64,000 nt of DNA, taken from assembly GCF_016808335.1 (NCBI RefSeq), contig NC_053149.1, positions 32,485,339 to 32,549,338 of the forward strand, read 5' to 3'. The stretch comes from Panicum virgatum (lineage: Eukaryota; Streptophyta; Magnoliopsida; Poales; Poaceae). Each line of letters begins with the position of its first letter. Positions within the stretch are counted from its first letter, which is position 1. Both the position numbers and the translations under genes were made by a program. Shown here piece after piece: positions 36,001 through 46,429 of the stretch. A model generated the notes under the pieces. The model saw nothing but the letters and a program-made list of their open reading frames with translations. It was not told the DNA's origin and ran no database searches.

Positions 36001-36524
36001 TAGGATGACCAGTCGTTGGCCCACTTGTTCTTGCTCGCAGCGACTGGGCACGGGAGGTTCTTGTGGAAGGCGAAGGTATAGCAGCCATATTGGGGAATGG
36101 CCGATATCTCCGCACCTCCGGCCGATCGTACGGAAATCTTCTTCGGTTGATAGTGTACCCTGAAGGCACGAGCAAAGCCTTCGGCGCTTGGAGAAAGGCG
36201 GCAGGACTTCGCCAGCCACATGTATAGGTTGAGCCGCATGATTGAAGTAGGAGTCATTTGATGCAGATATACCTTAAACAGCCTAAAGATGTCCACTACC
36301 ACGGAGTCGAGGGGCGTTCGAAGACCGGCGGTGAACAGATCGCGGAACACGATCACTTCATCTACGCGAGGATGAGCGACGATCTCACCCGCCAGTGGAG
36401 CCCTGACACCGTTCGCGGAGACAAAGCCCCGACGAGCCAGGTCATCGAGGAGGGACGGAGTCATCTTCGACAAGCCGAGCATAGTTGTCGTCGGCCCTTT
36501 TGATTTATCCCTCTTCGGAGCCAT
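33079..36524 (-). pseudogene. Antisense gene of W with a 'putative gypsy type transposon' (Transposase_28-like) domain
   Basis: The minus-strand ATG at 36524 opens MAPKRDKSKGPTTTMLGL. The first block (36524 to about 35665) carries the domain: GVRAPLAGEIVAHPRVDEV, IVFRDLFTAGLRTPLDSV, YLHQMTPTSIMRLNLYMWLA, the pattern of the grass family annotated under that name. A frameshift or very short intron near 35665-35690 leads to a second block (35679-34150): basic, then Ser-rich and acidic (GSEGSSSSSDSSSF), then a long coiled coil (ADLEAKVASLEKEKAELQM). Decayed exons follow (about 34140-33975 and 33645-33226) and a last exon at about 33209-33079 reads VDDFESFLRQTAEEI to TAA. The family has no proven activity. 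The position just inside the 3' LTR in antisense mirrors the mobile-domain gene of X. Confidence 0.75.
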
Positions 36525-36678
36525 CTCCGAAGATGCAGAATGTTCTGAGATCGCCACCCTTGAAGTTCAGCACCAGAATAGTTCGAAGAAAAATTAGCTC
36601 AGAACGAACCTTCGCCAAAGAAAAAGCGAGGAGGCTGGGAAACAAGGGCAGTGAAAAGTAAAATAGTCGCGTCGCCAG

Positions 36679-36686
36679 TATTTATA
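36679..36686 (-). promoter_or_regulatory. TATA box of the antisense gene in W
   Basis: On the minus strand TATAAATA lies 155 bp before the ATG at 36524 and outside the LTR, the same layout as the promoter of the captured gene in X. Confidence 0.55.
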
Positions 36687-37029
36687 GGTGGCAGGGGCGA
36701 GCGAGTGGAAAGATGAAAGAACCCCATGCTGCACGCGTAAGATTTAAGAGACCGAGGGGCAACTCTGTCTTTTCAAGTTTACGAAACAACGCATGGTTTC
36801 CCGCCAAAAGTTTGAATCCGATAATTTGGGCGCAAACTAACAGTTAAGAACATGAAAATTTTGCTTCATCCACCAGATAATAGCTTTTTTGCAGGTGAAC
36901 ACGAACTGTGCTTCGCTGGCCACCATCGCGGCGCCCAGCCCGAAGGGTGGCGCTTCGAGACGCCCATGGCGCTCATAGAGTCGAAGCCCCATCCCTCCCG
37001 AAGATCGGACTGAGGCTCCGAAGGGCTAC

Positions 37030-37602
37030 TGTTGGGGACACCACCTTCGGTCCGGTCACCGAAGGTGCGCGAAGTCAGGAAGTCAAGGACTCTGAAGCCG
37101 ATGCCAACTGCAAGCACGGAGGTGGCCCGTCTTCGCTTGTCTTCAGGTAGGAAGGAGAAGACAAGACACCAAGAGCACTGAAGCCGATGCCAGGAGCAAG
37201 CGCGGAGGTGGCCCGTCTTCGCTATTCTTCGGTTCGGAACGTGAAGACAGGCGAAGACCGGGCGATGCCAGCATCATGGTTGGGAGTGGTCAGTAGGCCC
37301 TGTGGTCTTTGTCGACCAGGGTGAAGAGGACCGCCTGGGGTCGTAGGCTTTTCTGAGCTGTACCGCACCCACACTATAATAGGGAAATCACGTGTACGTC
37401 TGGGAATATTCGAGGAATATGACCGTTGTAAGGGGGTAAAAGAGTAATGATACATGGGAGGCATAACGCCACCTATAAATACCCCCTGTAATATTCATTG
37501 ATGGGGGACATTGAATAGAAAGAGAACCTTTCCTCCTTGTTTTGCATGTTCATTCATTACTGTTGTAGTGTCCCTCCGTCCCGGAGACACTCTCCACCAA
37601 CA
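37030..37602 (+). repeat. Element W 3' LTR (573 bp)
   Basis: Starts TGTTGGGGACACC after a purine-rich stretch (GGCTCCGAAGGGCTAC) and ends CTCTCCACCAACA. TATAAATA is at 37474-37481. Most differences from the 5' copy are transitions. Confidence 0.93.
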
Positions 37603-37725
37603 CTCCATAAAAGTATCAAAACAGTACCAGGTTCTGCCGAGGCTGAGATCAAAGAGATCTAGGATGCTAATGATATTCACCTGCGTGCGATCTCTGTGAT
37701 CCAGAATGCCCTTGGATCTTTGTAA
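37603..37725 (+). pseudogene. Plant mobile domain gene, 3' end of exon 7
   Basis: After W and its CTCCA duplication (37603-37607), the coiled-coil frame continues and ends with DIHLRAISVIQNALGSL and TAA at 37723-37725. One TAG at about 37660 lies inside the frame (probably from CAG). The end of this gene faces the end of the X gag-pro frame (minus strand, stop at 38040), so the two transcription units converge tail to tail. Confidence 0.65.
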
Positions 37726-38039
37726 ACTGTTACTTGTTCTTGTCGTGGTGGAGAAACTTTAACTGATACGTTGCTAACAATGTTTGATTAGCACTTTCTG
37801 CCTCCAACCAACACATCCTTTTCTTTTCGGATTTTATTGCCCTAAGGTCGATACAAAATTGTATCGGCCATCAGTAGGCAATGTTACCAAAACACCATTA
37901 GCTTCCTTTTACATTTTTTGCTCTAAAGGAGACATTGATTATGTCGGCTATATCAAATCTAGCCGATGTTCAAAGCATCAGCTTTTACAACATAACTCAA
38001 GACTCATCTGCAGATCCAGCTGCTGAACTCAATGACATC
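37726..38039. other. Spacer between convergent genes of X
   Basis: These 314 bp separate the stop of the plus-strand mobile-domain gene from the stop of the minus-strand gag-pro. No RT motif is present on either strand. It should hold the 3' ends of both transcripts. GCCGA words occur here too. Confidence 0.6.
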
Positions 38040-39664
38040 TTATAATCGGCAATCTTCAAGAATTATGTCTCCCATGCTTGACCAGGAAAAACATCCCACC
38101 TTCTCATAGCTTTCTTCACAGGCTTCTGCTGATGCAATACTGAATGACGAATCGGCAGCAACAACTTCAACAACATCGCCGATCCATTGTATAAGGCATT
38201 GATGCATAATAGATGGTATGCAACAATTGGCATGAATCCAATCTCTTCCCAACAGCAAACTGTATGACCCCTTCCCATTAATGACGAAAAAGTTGTAGGG
38301 AGAGTCTTGCTGCCGATGGTCAAATCAACACATAATGCTCCAACTGCTGGAGATACAACTCCCTCAAAATCCTTGAGCATCATATCAGTCTTGGTCAGAT
38401 CTTCACTACCCTTTCCAAGCTTGCGTAACATGGCATAAGGAATTATGTTCACTGCTGCTCCTCCATCTACCAACATCTTCGTAATAGGCTTACCATCAAC
38501 AAACCCTTTCAAGATTAAAGCTTTGAGATGTTTACGTTTTTCATCTTCTGGTTTCTCAAACGTAGCCAGTATAGGTTCCAAATTTAGTTGAGCCACAGCC
38601 TCTTCCAAATCCTGCTCCTCACAATCATCATCTGGAGCCATGAACTCACTAGGTAACATGAAAACCATATTAATGGGCGCAGCCGATGATCCTGATTGCT
38701 GTCCATCATCAGGCCTTGGTTTGACACGCCAAACCTCTGACCTGACCCCTTTCCTGGGAGCTTCCTTTCTTTCCTCCTCCTTCAGTGCCTCTGTCTGAGG
38801 CAACCTCTGAACTCGTCTCTTCTGTGATCTGGTCAAACCTCTCGGGCACCATCAAGGCCGATCAATGTTATCACGAATAGGCTCTCTTTCCGAATCCCTG
38901 CGATGTGGATATTCATCTGAAACTTGAGCAGCAGCAGCCCGTTCAACCCGCTCATCGGCAGAAATCCTTCCTCCTGCAGGATCACGCAGCATGGTCCTAC
39001 CCCCCAGCCAATCATGCACTGAAACCCTGGCCCCCAGCCGATCATGCATAGAGATGCTTCTATCGCCACCCTTCTCTCTAATGATCGGCCCTCAAGGCCT
39101 CTGGTCGAAACGTGGCTTCCTGTGCGATCGGTCTTCACGATAGTAACCGTTGCACTCTGGATAGTTATCCACTGTCGGCAAAGTCAAGCCTTCCTCCCAA
39201 CAGTACACAAAGAAAAGACATCTCCAGTGTCCTTCATGTCGTCGTGCAGATTCTTCCCTGTACTGTCTCCTTTCTTGATCACGTTGAAACTTGTTCAGCA
39301 ACATCTGAGACGTGACCTTCTTCTTAGGTGCCGCTGATTCCTCTCTCTATTACGGCTCCTTACCCTTGGCTTCATCAGCCGTTATCTGCACTTTGGGATC
39401 AATAGCCCCAGATTCCTTGGCCGATTTCGATGTGAGCACCTTTGTTTGTAATGCATTTCCCTTCTTTCCAACATCTACCATGTTTGCTGGAAATGGATGC
39501 CCATCAATCTTCATCGGCTTTTTAGGTGTCTCAAACTTGAGCCTACCCTGTTCTATAGCCGATTGTATCTGCTGACGGAACACTTTGCACTCATTGGTAT
39601 CATGAGATGTTGCATTATGCCACTTGCAATACTTGATATTCTTTAACTCTTGATTTGTCGGGAT
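38040..39664 (-). pseudogene. Element X gag C-terminus and aspartic protease
   Basis: From 39664 downwards the minus strand encodes a gag zinc region (YCKWHNATSHDTNECKVF), then a second Cys cluster (CLFFVYCWEEGL, NYPECNGYY) typical of RIRE2-type Tat gag-pro, and a retroviral-type protease with DGGAAVN in place of the usual DSGA and a flap-side DLTIGSKTLPT. The frame shifts near 38270 and ends at TAA 38040-38042. Several stops lie between 38850 and 39360. No RT follows. The gag frame continues without loss from the other side of element C once the CTTAT duplication is discounted. Confidence 0.8.
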
Positions 39665-39669
39665 CTTAT

Positions 39670-40301
39670 TGATAGAGCCGGAGTGCCCGATCTTTCGGTG
39701 AGTGGGGATAAATTCGACTTGGTGGAAGATGACCCTCATGATCCGACTACGACGAGCGAGCCCGAAGCGCCAATGCAATAGCTGAACCAACTCCCTATGG
39801 TTACCGACCTTGTTGATGAAGCCTGATCACGAAGATCGTTTCTTGTCCGCAATCGAAGAACGAACAAGAAAAAGATGCAAGCAATCTGATTATCACTCGA
39901 AGGTGGAGTTCTGAATACATGAGGATAGCGCTGATTTGCGCGTATTCAAGAGTAGGTAATGCTAGATGTAAAACAAAACTCAAGTTTGAAATGAAAGGAA
40001 GCCTCTCTCTAAATAGAGGGAGAGGGGGCGCAGCCCCTAGGGGAGGTGCGGCCAGGAGATGGGGGCGCCGCCCTGGCGTCCAGGGAAAGGGGGAGGGTGC
40101 AGCACTAGGCGCCCACATAAGGGCCTCTGTTGGGCCAGCTTCTATTCATCTGGGCCTTCATTCTTCAGTAGCATGATGAAGTTCAGTTCTCTTGCACGGG
40201 CCCGAGTGATTGGCCCAGAAGGTGGCGCCTGGGGTGGAGGTGCATCTGGAGGCGCTGGAGAAGGTGTTGCTGGTGTAGATGTACTCATGGTGTCCTCATC
40301 A
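39670..40301 (-). repeat. Element C 3' LTR (632 bp)
   Basis: On the minus strand it begins TGATGAGGACACCATG after the PPT AAGAAGGGGAGGA (40314-40302) and ends GGCTCTATCA. The first 160 bases are coding: they carry the end of the integrase frame (see next entry). Confidence 0.95.
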
Positions 40302-42032
40302 TCCTCCCCTTCTTGAACTGAAGTCGTCCTCGACGGAACTCCTCATCCTCGCCCGCATATGGTTTCAAATCTGCAACATTAAAACTAGTGGAAACACCAA
40401 ACTCCGCAGGCAGGTCAAGGACATAAGCATTATCATTAATCTTGGTTAGCACCTTAAAAGGACCAGCAGCACGAGGCATCAATTTAGAATGACGCAAAGT
40501 AGGAAAATGATCCTTTCGCAAACCAAACCATATCACCTGGTTCAAAAGTAACATGTTTGCTTCCTTTACTACCAGCAACCTGATACTTAGCATTAGTAGC
40601 AGCAATGTTTTGTTGTGTTTGTTCATGGAGGTTAAGCATGTGTTCAACATGCGCAACAGCATTTATATGTGGGGCGTCCTGAGCATCAAGCGAAAACAAA
40701 TCAATAGGTGCCCGAGGAATGCGTTGCACGATTGTACGCAAATTCAATATGAGGCAAACAATCCTCCCAACGTCTCAAATTTTTGTCTAAAACAGCCCTA
40801 AGCATGGTTGATAAAGTTCTATTCACCACCTCAGTTTGTCCATTAGTTTGAGGGTGGCAAGTTGTGCTAAACAGCAATTTAGTTCCCAATTTATTCCAAA
40901 GAGATCTCCAAAAATTACTGAGAAACTTAGCATCATGATCAAAGACTATTGTATTCGGAATACCATGCAAACGAATAATCTCTCGAAAGAACAATTCAGC
41001 AACACTACTAGCATCATTAGTTTTATGACAAGGTATAAAATGAGCCATTTTGGAGAATCTATCAACAACCACAAAAATGCTATCCCTCCCCTTCTTAGTT
41101 CTAGGCAATCCCAAAACAAAGTCCATAGATATATCAAGCCAAGGGGAAGTAGGGACAGGCAAAGGCATATACAAACCATGGTTGCTCAATCGTGACTTAG
41201 CTTTCTGACAAGTAGTGCAGCGTGCAACAAGGCGCTCGACATCACGGCGCATCCGTGGCCAGAAGAAGTGTGCAGCCAGCACCTCATGTGTCTTGTAGAC
41301 GCCAAAGTATCCCATGAGGCCACCTCCATGTGCTTCCTGTAACAACAAAAGACGGACCGAGCTTGCTGGAACACACAGCTTGTTAGCGCAAAACAGGAAC
41401 CCATCCTGCATGTGGAATTTGCCCCATGGTTTGCCATTCATACAATGTGTGAGGATATCATTAAAATCAGCATCGTTGACATATTGATCTTTCACAATTT
41501 GCAAGCCAAAGATTTTAAAATCTAGCTGTGAGAGCATGGTATATCTACGAGACAAAGCATCGGCAATGACATTTTCCTTCCCGTTCTTGTGTTTAATGAT
41601 GTAAGGAAAGGATTCAATGAATTCTACCCAGTTTGCATGACGACGGTTCAGATTTGTTTGGGTACGAATATGTTTCAAAGCCTCATGATCATAATGGATT
41701 ATAAACTCGCGATGCCAAAGATAATGCTGCCATGTTTGCAAAGTGCGAACTAAAGCATAAAGCTCCTTATCATAAGTAGAATATCTCAGACTAGCACCGC
41801 TTAATTTTTCACTAAAATAAGCAACCGGTTTTCCTTCTTGTAACAAAACAGCACCGAGCCCAATACCATTGGCATCACATTCAAGTTCAAACACTTTACT
41901 AAAATCAGGCAATTGCAAGAGAGGAGCATGTGTTAACTTATCTTTCAAAGTGTTGAACGCTACCTCCTGTGAATCACTCCAAGTAAACGGCACACCTTTC
42001 TTTGTAAGCTCATGTAGAGGTGATGCAATGGA
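40142..42032 (-). pseudogene. Element C RNase H - integrase with CRM-type C-terminal tail reaching into the LTR
   Basis: RNase H ([27 protein letters not shown]) is followed by integrase. Its zinc region has one change: GYFG where relatives have a histidine (GHFG). [10 protein letters not shown] is intact. The core has [15 protein letters not shown] and NGQTEVVN (D, D, E). A frameshift near 40700 precedes the C-terminal domain (SKHVTFEPGDMVW, LPAEFGVSTSFNVADLKPY). A one-base deletion near 40340 shifts into the frame that continues through the PPT into the LTR and ends GPITRARARELN, stop at 40142-40144. That tail is the CRM-specific motif thought to help direct integration to centromeric chromatin. 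Confidence 0.85.
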
Positions 42033-42037
42033 ACTAA

Positions 42038-45000
42038 TGTGGCGGAACCACCCAAAACTGCTGGGCCCGGGTGCACTGATCTATGTTGCTAAGCAACTCT
42101 GAACCAAATTGGCACTCACCGGTAGTTCCTCGAGTGAAGCCTCGATAAAAGCCATGCTATTCCAGGATCAGCAGACAACACTCACATGAAGGTGAGCCCA
42201 TAGATTACAACACAGAACATTTCATACATCTCAGAGTGATTGCAGCGGAAAGGAAATTTATTACAAACCAGATTCAGAATAGTAAAGTACTACAGAGTTC
42301 CATCCACTCAAATTATTCATGTCTCATTGTTCAGTGGAAGCATTAAAAGATAACTAGCGAGATAACGTGATGCATTGATAAAGCCTGTACGAAAGCGTCA
42401 CTCAGTGGGAGGGTGGTCAGCACCAGCTGAAGGGCCATCCCACTCGACAGACCAACACGGAGGCAAGGGACACAGCCAAGTAAGACTCGCGAATAGATCT
42501 TCGAAGTTAGTACCTAAAAAATAGTGCCACAAGCAAGGCTGAGTATACTAATACTCAGCAAGACTAACCCGTCTCCAGATATAACATAGTCCGATAACTA
42601 GACATGCAAGGCTTTTTGGTTGCTGGGGTTTGTTTTGCCAAAAATGCCACTAAGAGTTGATCCTTATTTTCAGATTTTATTTAGCCATCTTCCAGTTGGA
42701 TTAACCATTCTAAGTTTGCATCTAACTCTACACAAACATGGTAGAGCAACCATTTAATCAACCAACAGTATTAACATCATCATGTTTCACTTGTTACTCT
42801 GTGTGACCGAAAACATTAAGCAATCTCATGCCGTGAGAGGCGGACGATTCTGAATCGAATTTCAACCTGGCCAGGGGAACCTAAACCACACGCATGGGGA
42901 TCGCCTTCGCTCCCGCCCACGCTACAGTTCCCTTTTCTTTCCAGTCCGTGGATCCGGAACACCCTTCCCGACTACAGAGCCCGACGTCTCTGCACCCGTA
43001 CGTCGCGACAAAAATATAAATCCTACTTCTACCAGGAGGGTGCGAGATCGTTCCACTCGCCGGTCCAATCAGGTACATAAGCTTACCTATTACCATATTT
43101 CTCGGTATGTGGCTAGTACTTTCAAATGCTTAACGAAATGAGCCACACACCGCGACCTTAGCCATTTTTGACTACACCAGCGGGGTATCACAACTACACA
43201 ACCCCGCCCGTTGTCCTTATATTTCAGCAGGAATTAAAGTCAGTAAAATTCCTATTTGCTCGCGAGAGGCAGGAAACCCCTCAACTTCTACCGTACCTAA
43301 TTAGCATGGCCACTAGTCGATAAAAAGATCTGGTATTAACATAGTTATCTAGGGATAATGCATCTAAGGTTTTTGATCAACGCCTAGAAAACTTAAATGC
43401 AGAAATAAAATTATTACAACACAATATAAATAGATAGATGAATAATAACTCGGAAAATAGTGGGATTATGCTCCGGGGCTTGCCTTCTTGGGCACTGTCA
43501 GGCAGAAAAACCTCTGGGGCTTGGCCCAGGTCTTGAGATAAGTTAGCACAGTTCAAATTAACCTCCTGATCAACACGAGAGTCCGCGGGCACCAATTCGT
43601 AGTCACCGTCCGCGAGATTAACCGCTTCTATACGCAATGCAAGATTATGAGTTATTCAGGAATAACAATTTCTTTCCTTCACGATAAAGTTATAGTTCAA
43701 CAAAAGTTAATTCAGTGAAGATCTCAATATTTCATTTCATGGGCAGTCATTTATAGAGTAGTAAACATAACTATGCTTCCTCATGAAGGAGTGTGAGGTT
43801 TGGTTTTCATTTCCAATATTAAAACGTAGCATGCTTTCACTATTTCGTATCAACAAATCTACTCATGAGCTAGTGAAGAACAATTAAAGTAACACAGATA
43901 AGATACTCTAGCATCTATGACATAAATTTTCAGCATCTAATCATAAAGCACTTATCCATAACTAGTCAGGTAAGTAGATTACTCTAGTTGCTTCACCTTT
44001 TTGCACAGAATGTTTGACATGGTTTATGGTGCTACAAATTTTACGAGAGCAACTTTATAGCATCTACTCAGTACTGTAATTTTTCCAGATTTTATTCATT
44101 TATACAGCAGAGGTGACAAAATGAACAAATTTAGCAAGCCATTAACTAAGATTAATTCTACAGAGAGTTATACTAGGAATATGGTTCTCAAGTTTTTACC
44201 AGAGCCTAGTCATGAGCTAAACATACTCCAAAAAAATTATCAAGCTTTATATATATCAGATAAATTAGTGATGCATTTAACTTAACATGAGTTAGCATAA
44301 ATTTTTCCAAAGTTCACTTGATCAATACTGCATGTAAACTTTTTATTATAGCTACCACGTACTCTAACTAAGAACATGTCCAAAAATCATAAACAGAAAT
44401 GGTGTAGTTTACTCAGAAAAAATGGTAAATCTAACCATGAGATGTTAAGCATGATTTTTAACTAAAGCAAAACTCAGTAACTGCAGTTAAAAATTTTTAG
44501 GCAGGATCACAGAACTAAAGTGATACTTTAGAAATAAATATAGATTTTTCTGGGCATAAAAACTATATATGAAGAATTAAGTTGATTAAACAAGCATAAA
44601 TCATGGTATATAGCAAATGAACTCTAATAAATCTGAAATTTATGGATTAACAAGGCTTCAGTTACACATGAATGAAGTATAAATTTCAGAGCAAGTTCTT
44701 GTAAATATTTTCCAGTATTAAATCCTAAATGTCAACAACAGATTAGAGAATCTTGATTGTTCTAACATGACAAATATTTTGGTTGGGTGCCATCTTTTTA
44801 CTGTGAGCTTAATATTCCATCACTGATAACATATTCAAAAATCATGGTCATTTGTTGAGTGGAACTTCCCGAACATGCATAGGATGATTTTCTTATTCCT
44901 TTTCGTAGATTAAATTTGGTGGAGTTTCTGTAGATTTGACTGTTACAAAACTTATAGATATTGTTACAAGGATTCCAGATCAGTTGAGTTTGCATTTTTA

Positions 45001-46415
45001 CCATTTTTCAGTGATTTGTTTTGCATTTTTTAAGTTCACTGACATACAATGGAAAACTTGCAAACACACCCTCGAGCGAAAAAAAGAAATTACAACCGGG
45101 TCCTTCGCCGTTGCATCTTGCCGGTGATGTTCTGCTAGGCAGGGCTTACCGGGGCTGCAACGGGGAGGCGCGTGAGAGAGAGGAGGTCGAGGACCACCTA
45201 CCTAGGTCGGCGTTCGAGGGCAGGGTGAACGGAATCAAGCTCGTCGGCGTCAAAGGCGGAGAAGATGTTCGGGTCGCTGGCATTGTAGGTGAAGGAGGGC
45301 TCGGGGTAGGGGAATGTCGTGCGCACGAGCACCGCAAAGCGTGAGGAAGCTCCTGGGGTGGCTCTCGTGCACGGTCTCCCTCTGGGCTGGCCAGTCCGCG
45401 CTGAGCCCGAGCTCGCCGGCGGCGGCGTGGAAGGGGAACTGTGATGGGAAAGGGTTTGGGTTCGATTCCACTCGCGTGGAGCTTAACTGGAAGGTGGAGA
45501 AGCTTCTGGGGCAGATGGATGGAGCAATGCAAGGCTGTGGTGGCCGGTCCGCGCGAGCTGGATCTCGCCGGCCATGGCGGACGGCAGAAGGATGAAGAAG
45601 GGGGGAAGTCGCGTGACGGCGGGGCACTAGGGTTACTTATAGGCCGGAGAGCACCTGGGCGAGGGGAGTGGTGTCTGGGGAAGGCTGGTTTGGTCCGGGG
45701 TGACTCAACGGCGGGCTGGCGGAGCGAGCAGCGGCGCTGCGCATGGCGGGGCGGCGTGGTAGCTCGGGAGGGCGTCTGGGACGCGTGTTAGCGTGGGGAG
45801 GTGCCAAGGGGCAGGCCAGGTGGCGCTGGAGGGATTCCCCGGGTCCATTTGGCCGCGGACGCGCCATGGACGAGGTCCACCGGCGGCGTACGGCGGGCGG
45901 CGGTGAAACAGAGCAACCGGGGGAGAGAGATGGAGGTGAGGGTTGTTTTGTGATTTCTGAAAATTCAGGGACCTCTCGGTAAACTAAAAATATCTCTTTC
46001 TTAGAGGGCTCAAATGAAAAAGTGTTGAATACCAATTTTTCATAACTTTTCAAGATCTACAACTTTCATGTTATGCAAATTTTCATTTGAAACTCATATT
46101 TTGATCTATTTGTAAATTTTCAAATTTGCACAAAAGGCTTTGGTTTTATTCAGTTTTTGATTTGTTTTTGGCTGAAGTTCAATTGAGCACATGTCAATTG
46201 AAGTACCTCTCATGAGCCAACTAAAATTTTGTGCACATTTTTGAATTGAAAATTGAGTAGCTGTTCACTCCTTTTTCTTTCTCCTTTAATTTCTTTTGTA
46301 TACTTTGTCTTTTATTTGACCCCTTCTCTTTGAATTAATTTCCCACATTTTTATTTTAAGTTTAAATGGGGTACAGTGATCTGTATTTAAGTGTACTGAC
46401 ACCCGAGGTGTCACA
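42038..46415 (-). repeat. Element Y 3' LTR (4378 bp)
   Basis: On the minus strand it starts TGTGACACCTCGGGTG and ends GGTTCCGCCACA. TATA-like TATAAG at 45642-45637. It contains the candidate spliced segment with the same lengths as in Z: exon A 43627-43484 (144 nt, TTVNL-like start, donor GAAG|GCAAGC) and exon B 42513-42398 (116 nt, ending TGA). Confidence 0.95.
42398..43627 (-). other. Candidate spliced LTR segment, Y 3' LTR copy
   Basis: Exon A (43627-43484) reads AVNLADGDYELVPADS and keeps the frame; exon B (42513-42398) reads TNFEDLFASLTW and ends in the same TGA. Both exon lengths equal those of Z even though this LTR differs from Z by many substitutions and indels elsewhere. Confidence 0.45.
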
Positions 46416-46429
46416 ACCTACCCCCCTTA

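Larger units (their letters stand above)
28103..37602 (+). mobile_element. Element W: Tat/Retand-like gypsy lacking gag and protease, with an antisense gene (9500 bp)
   Basis: Two 573-bp LTRs (TGTTGGGG to CCACCAACA) are flanked by CTCCA on both sides (28098-28102 and 37603-37607). Between them on the plus strand lie RT, RNase H and integrase with stops and frameshifts, then a 101-bp tandem array and a gene on the minus strand next to the 3' LTR. There is no PBS, gag or protease: pol begins right after the 5' LTR. About 30 mismatches over 573 bp separate the LTRs (about 5%, roughly 2 million years at 1.3e-8). The word CGAAG/CTTCG is strikingly abundant throughout. Confidence 0.92.
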
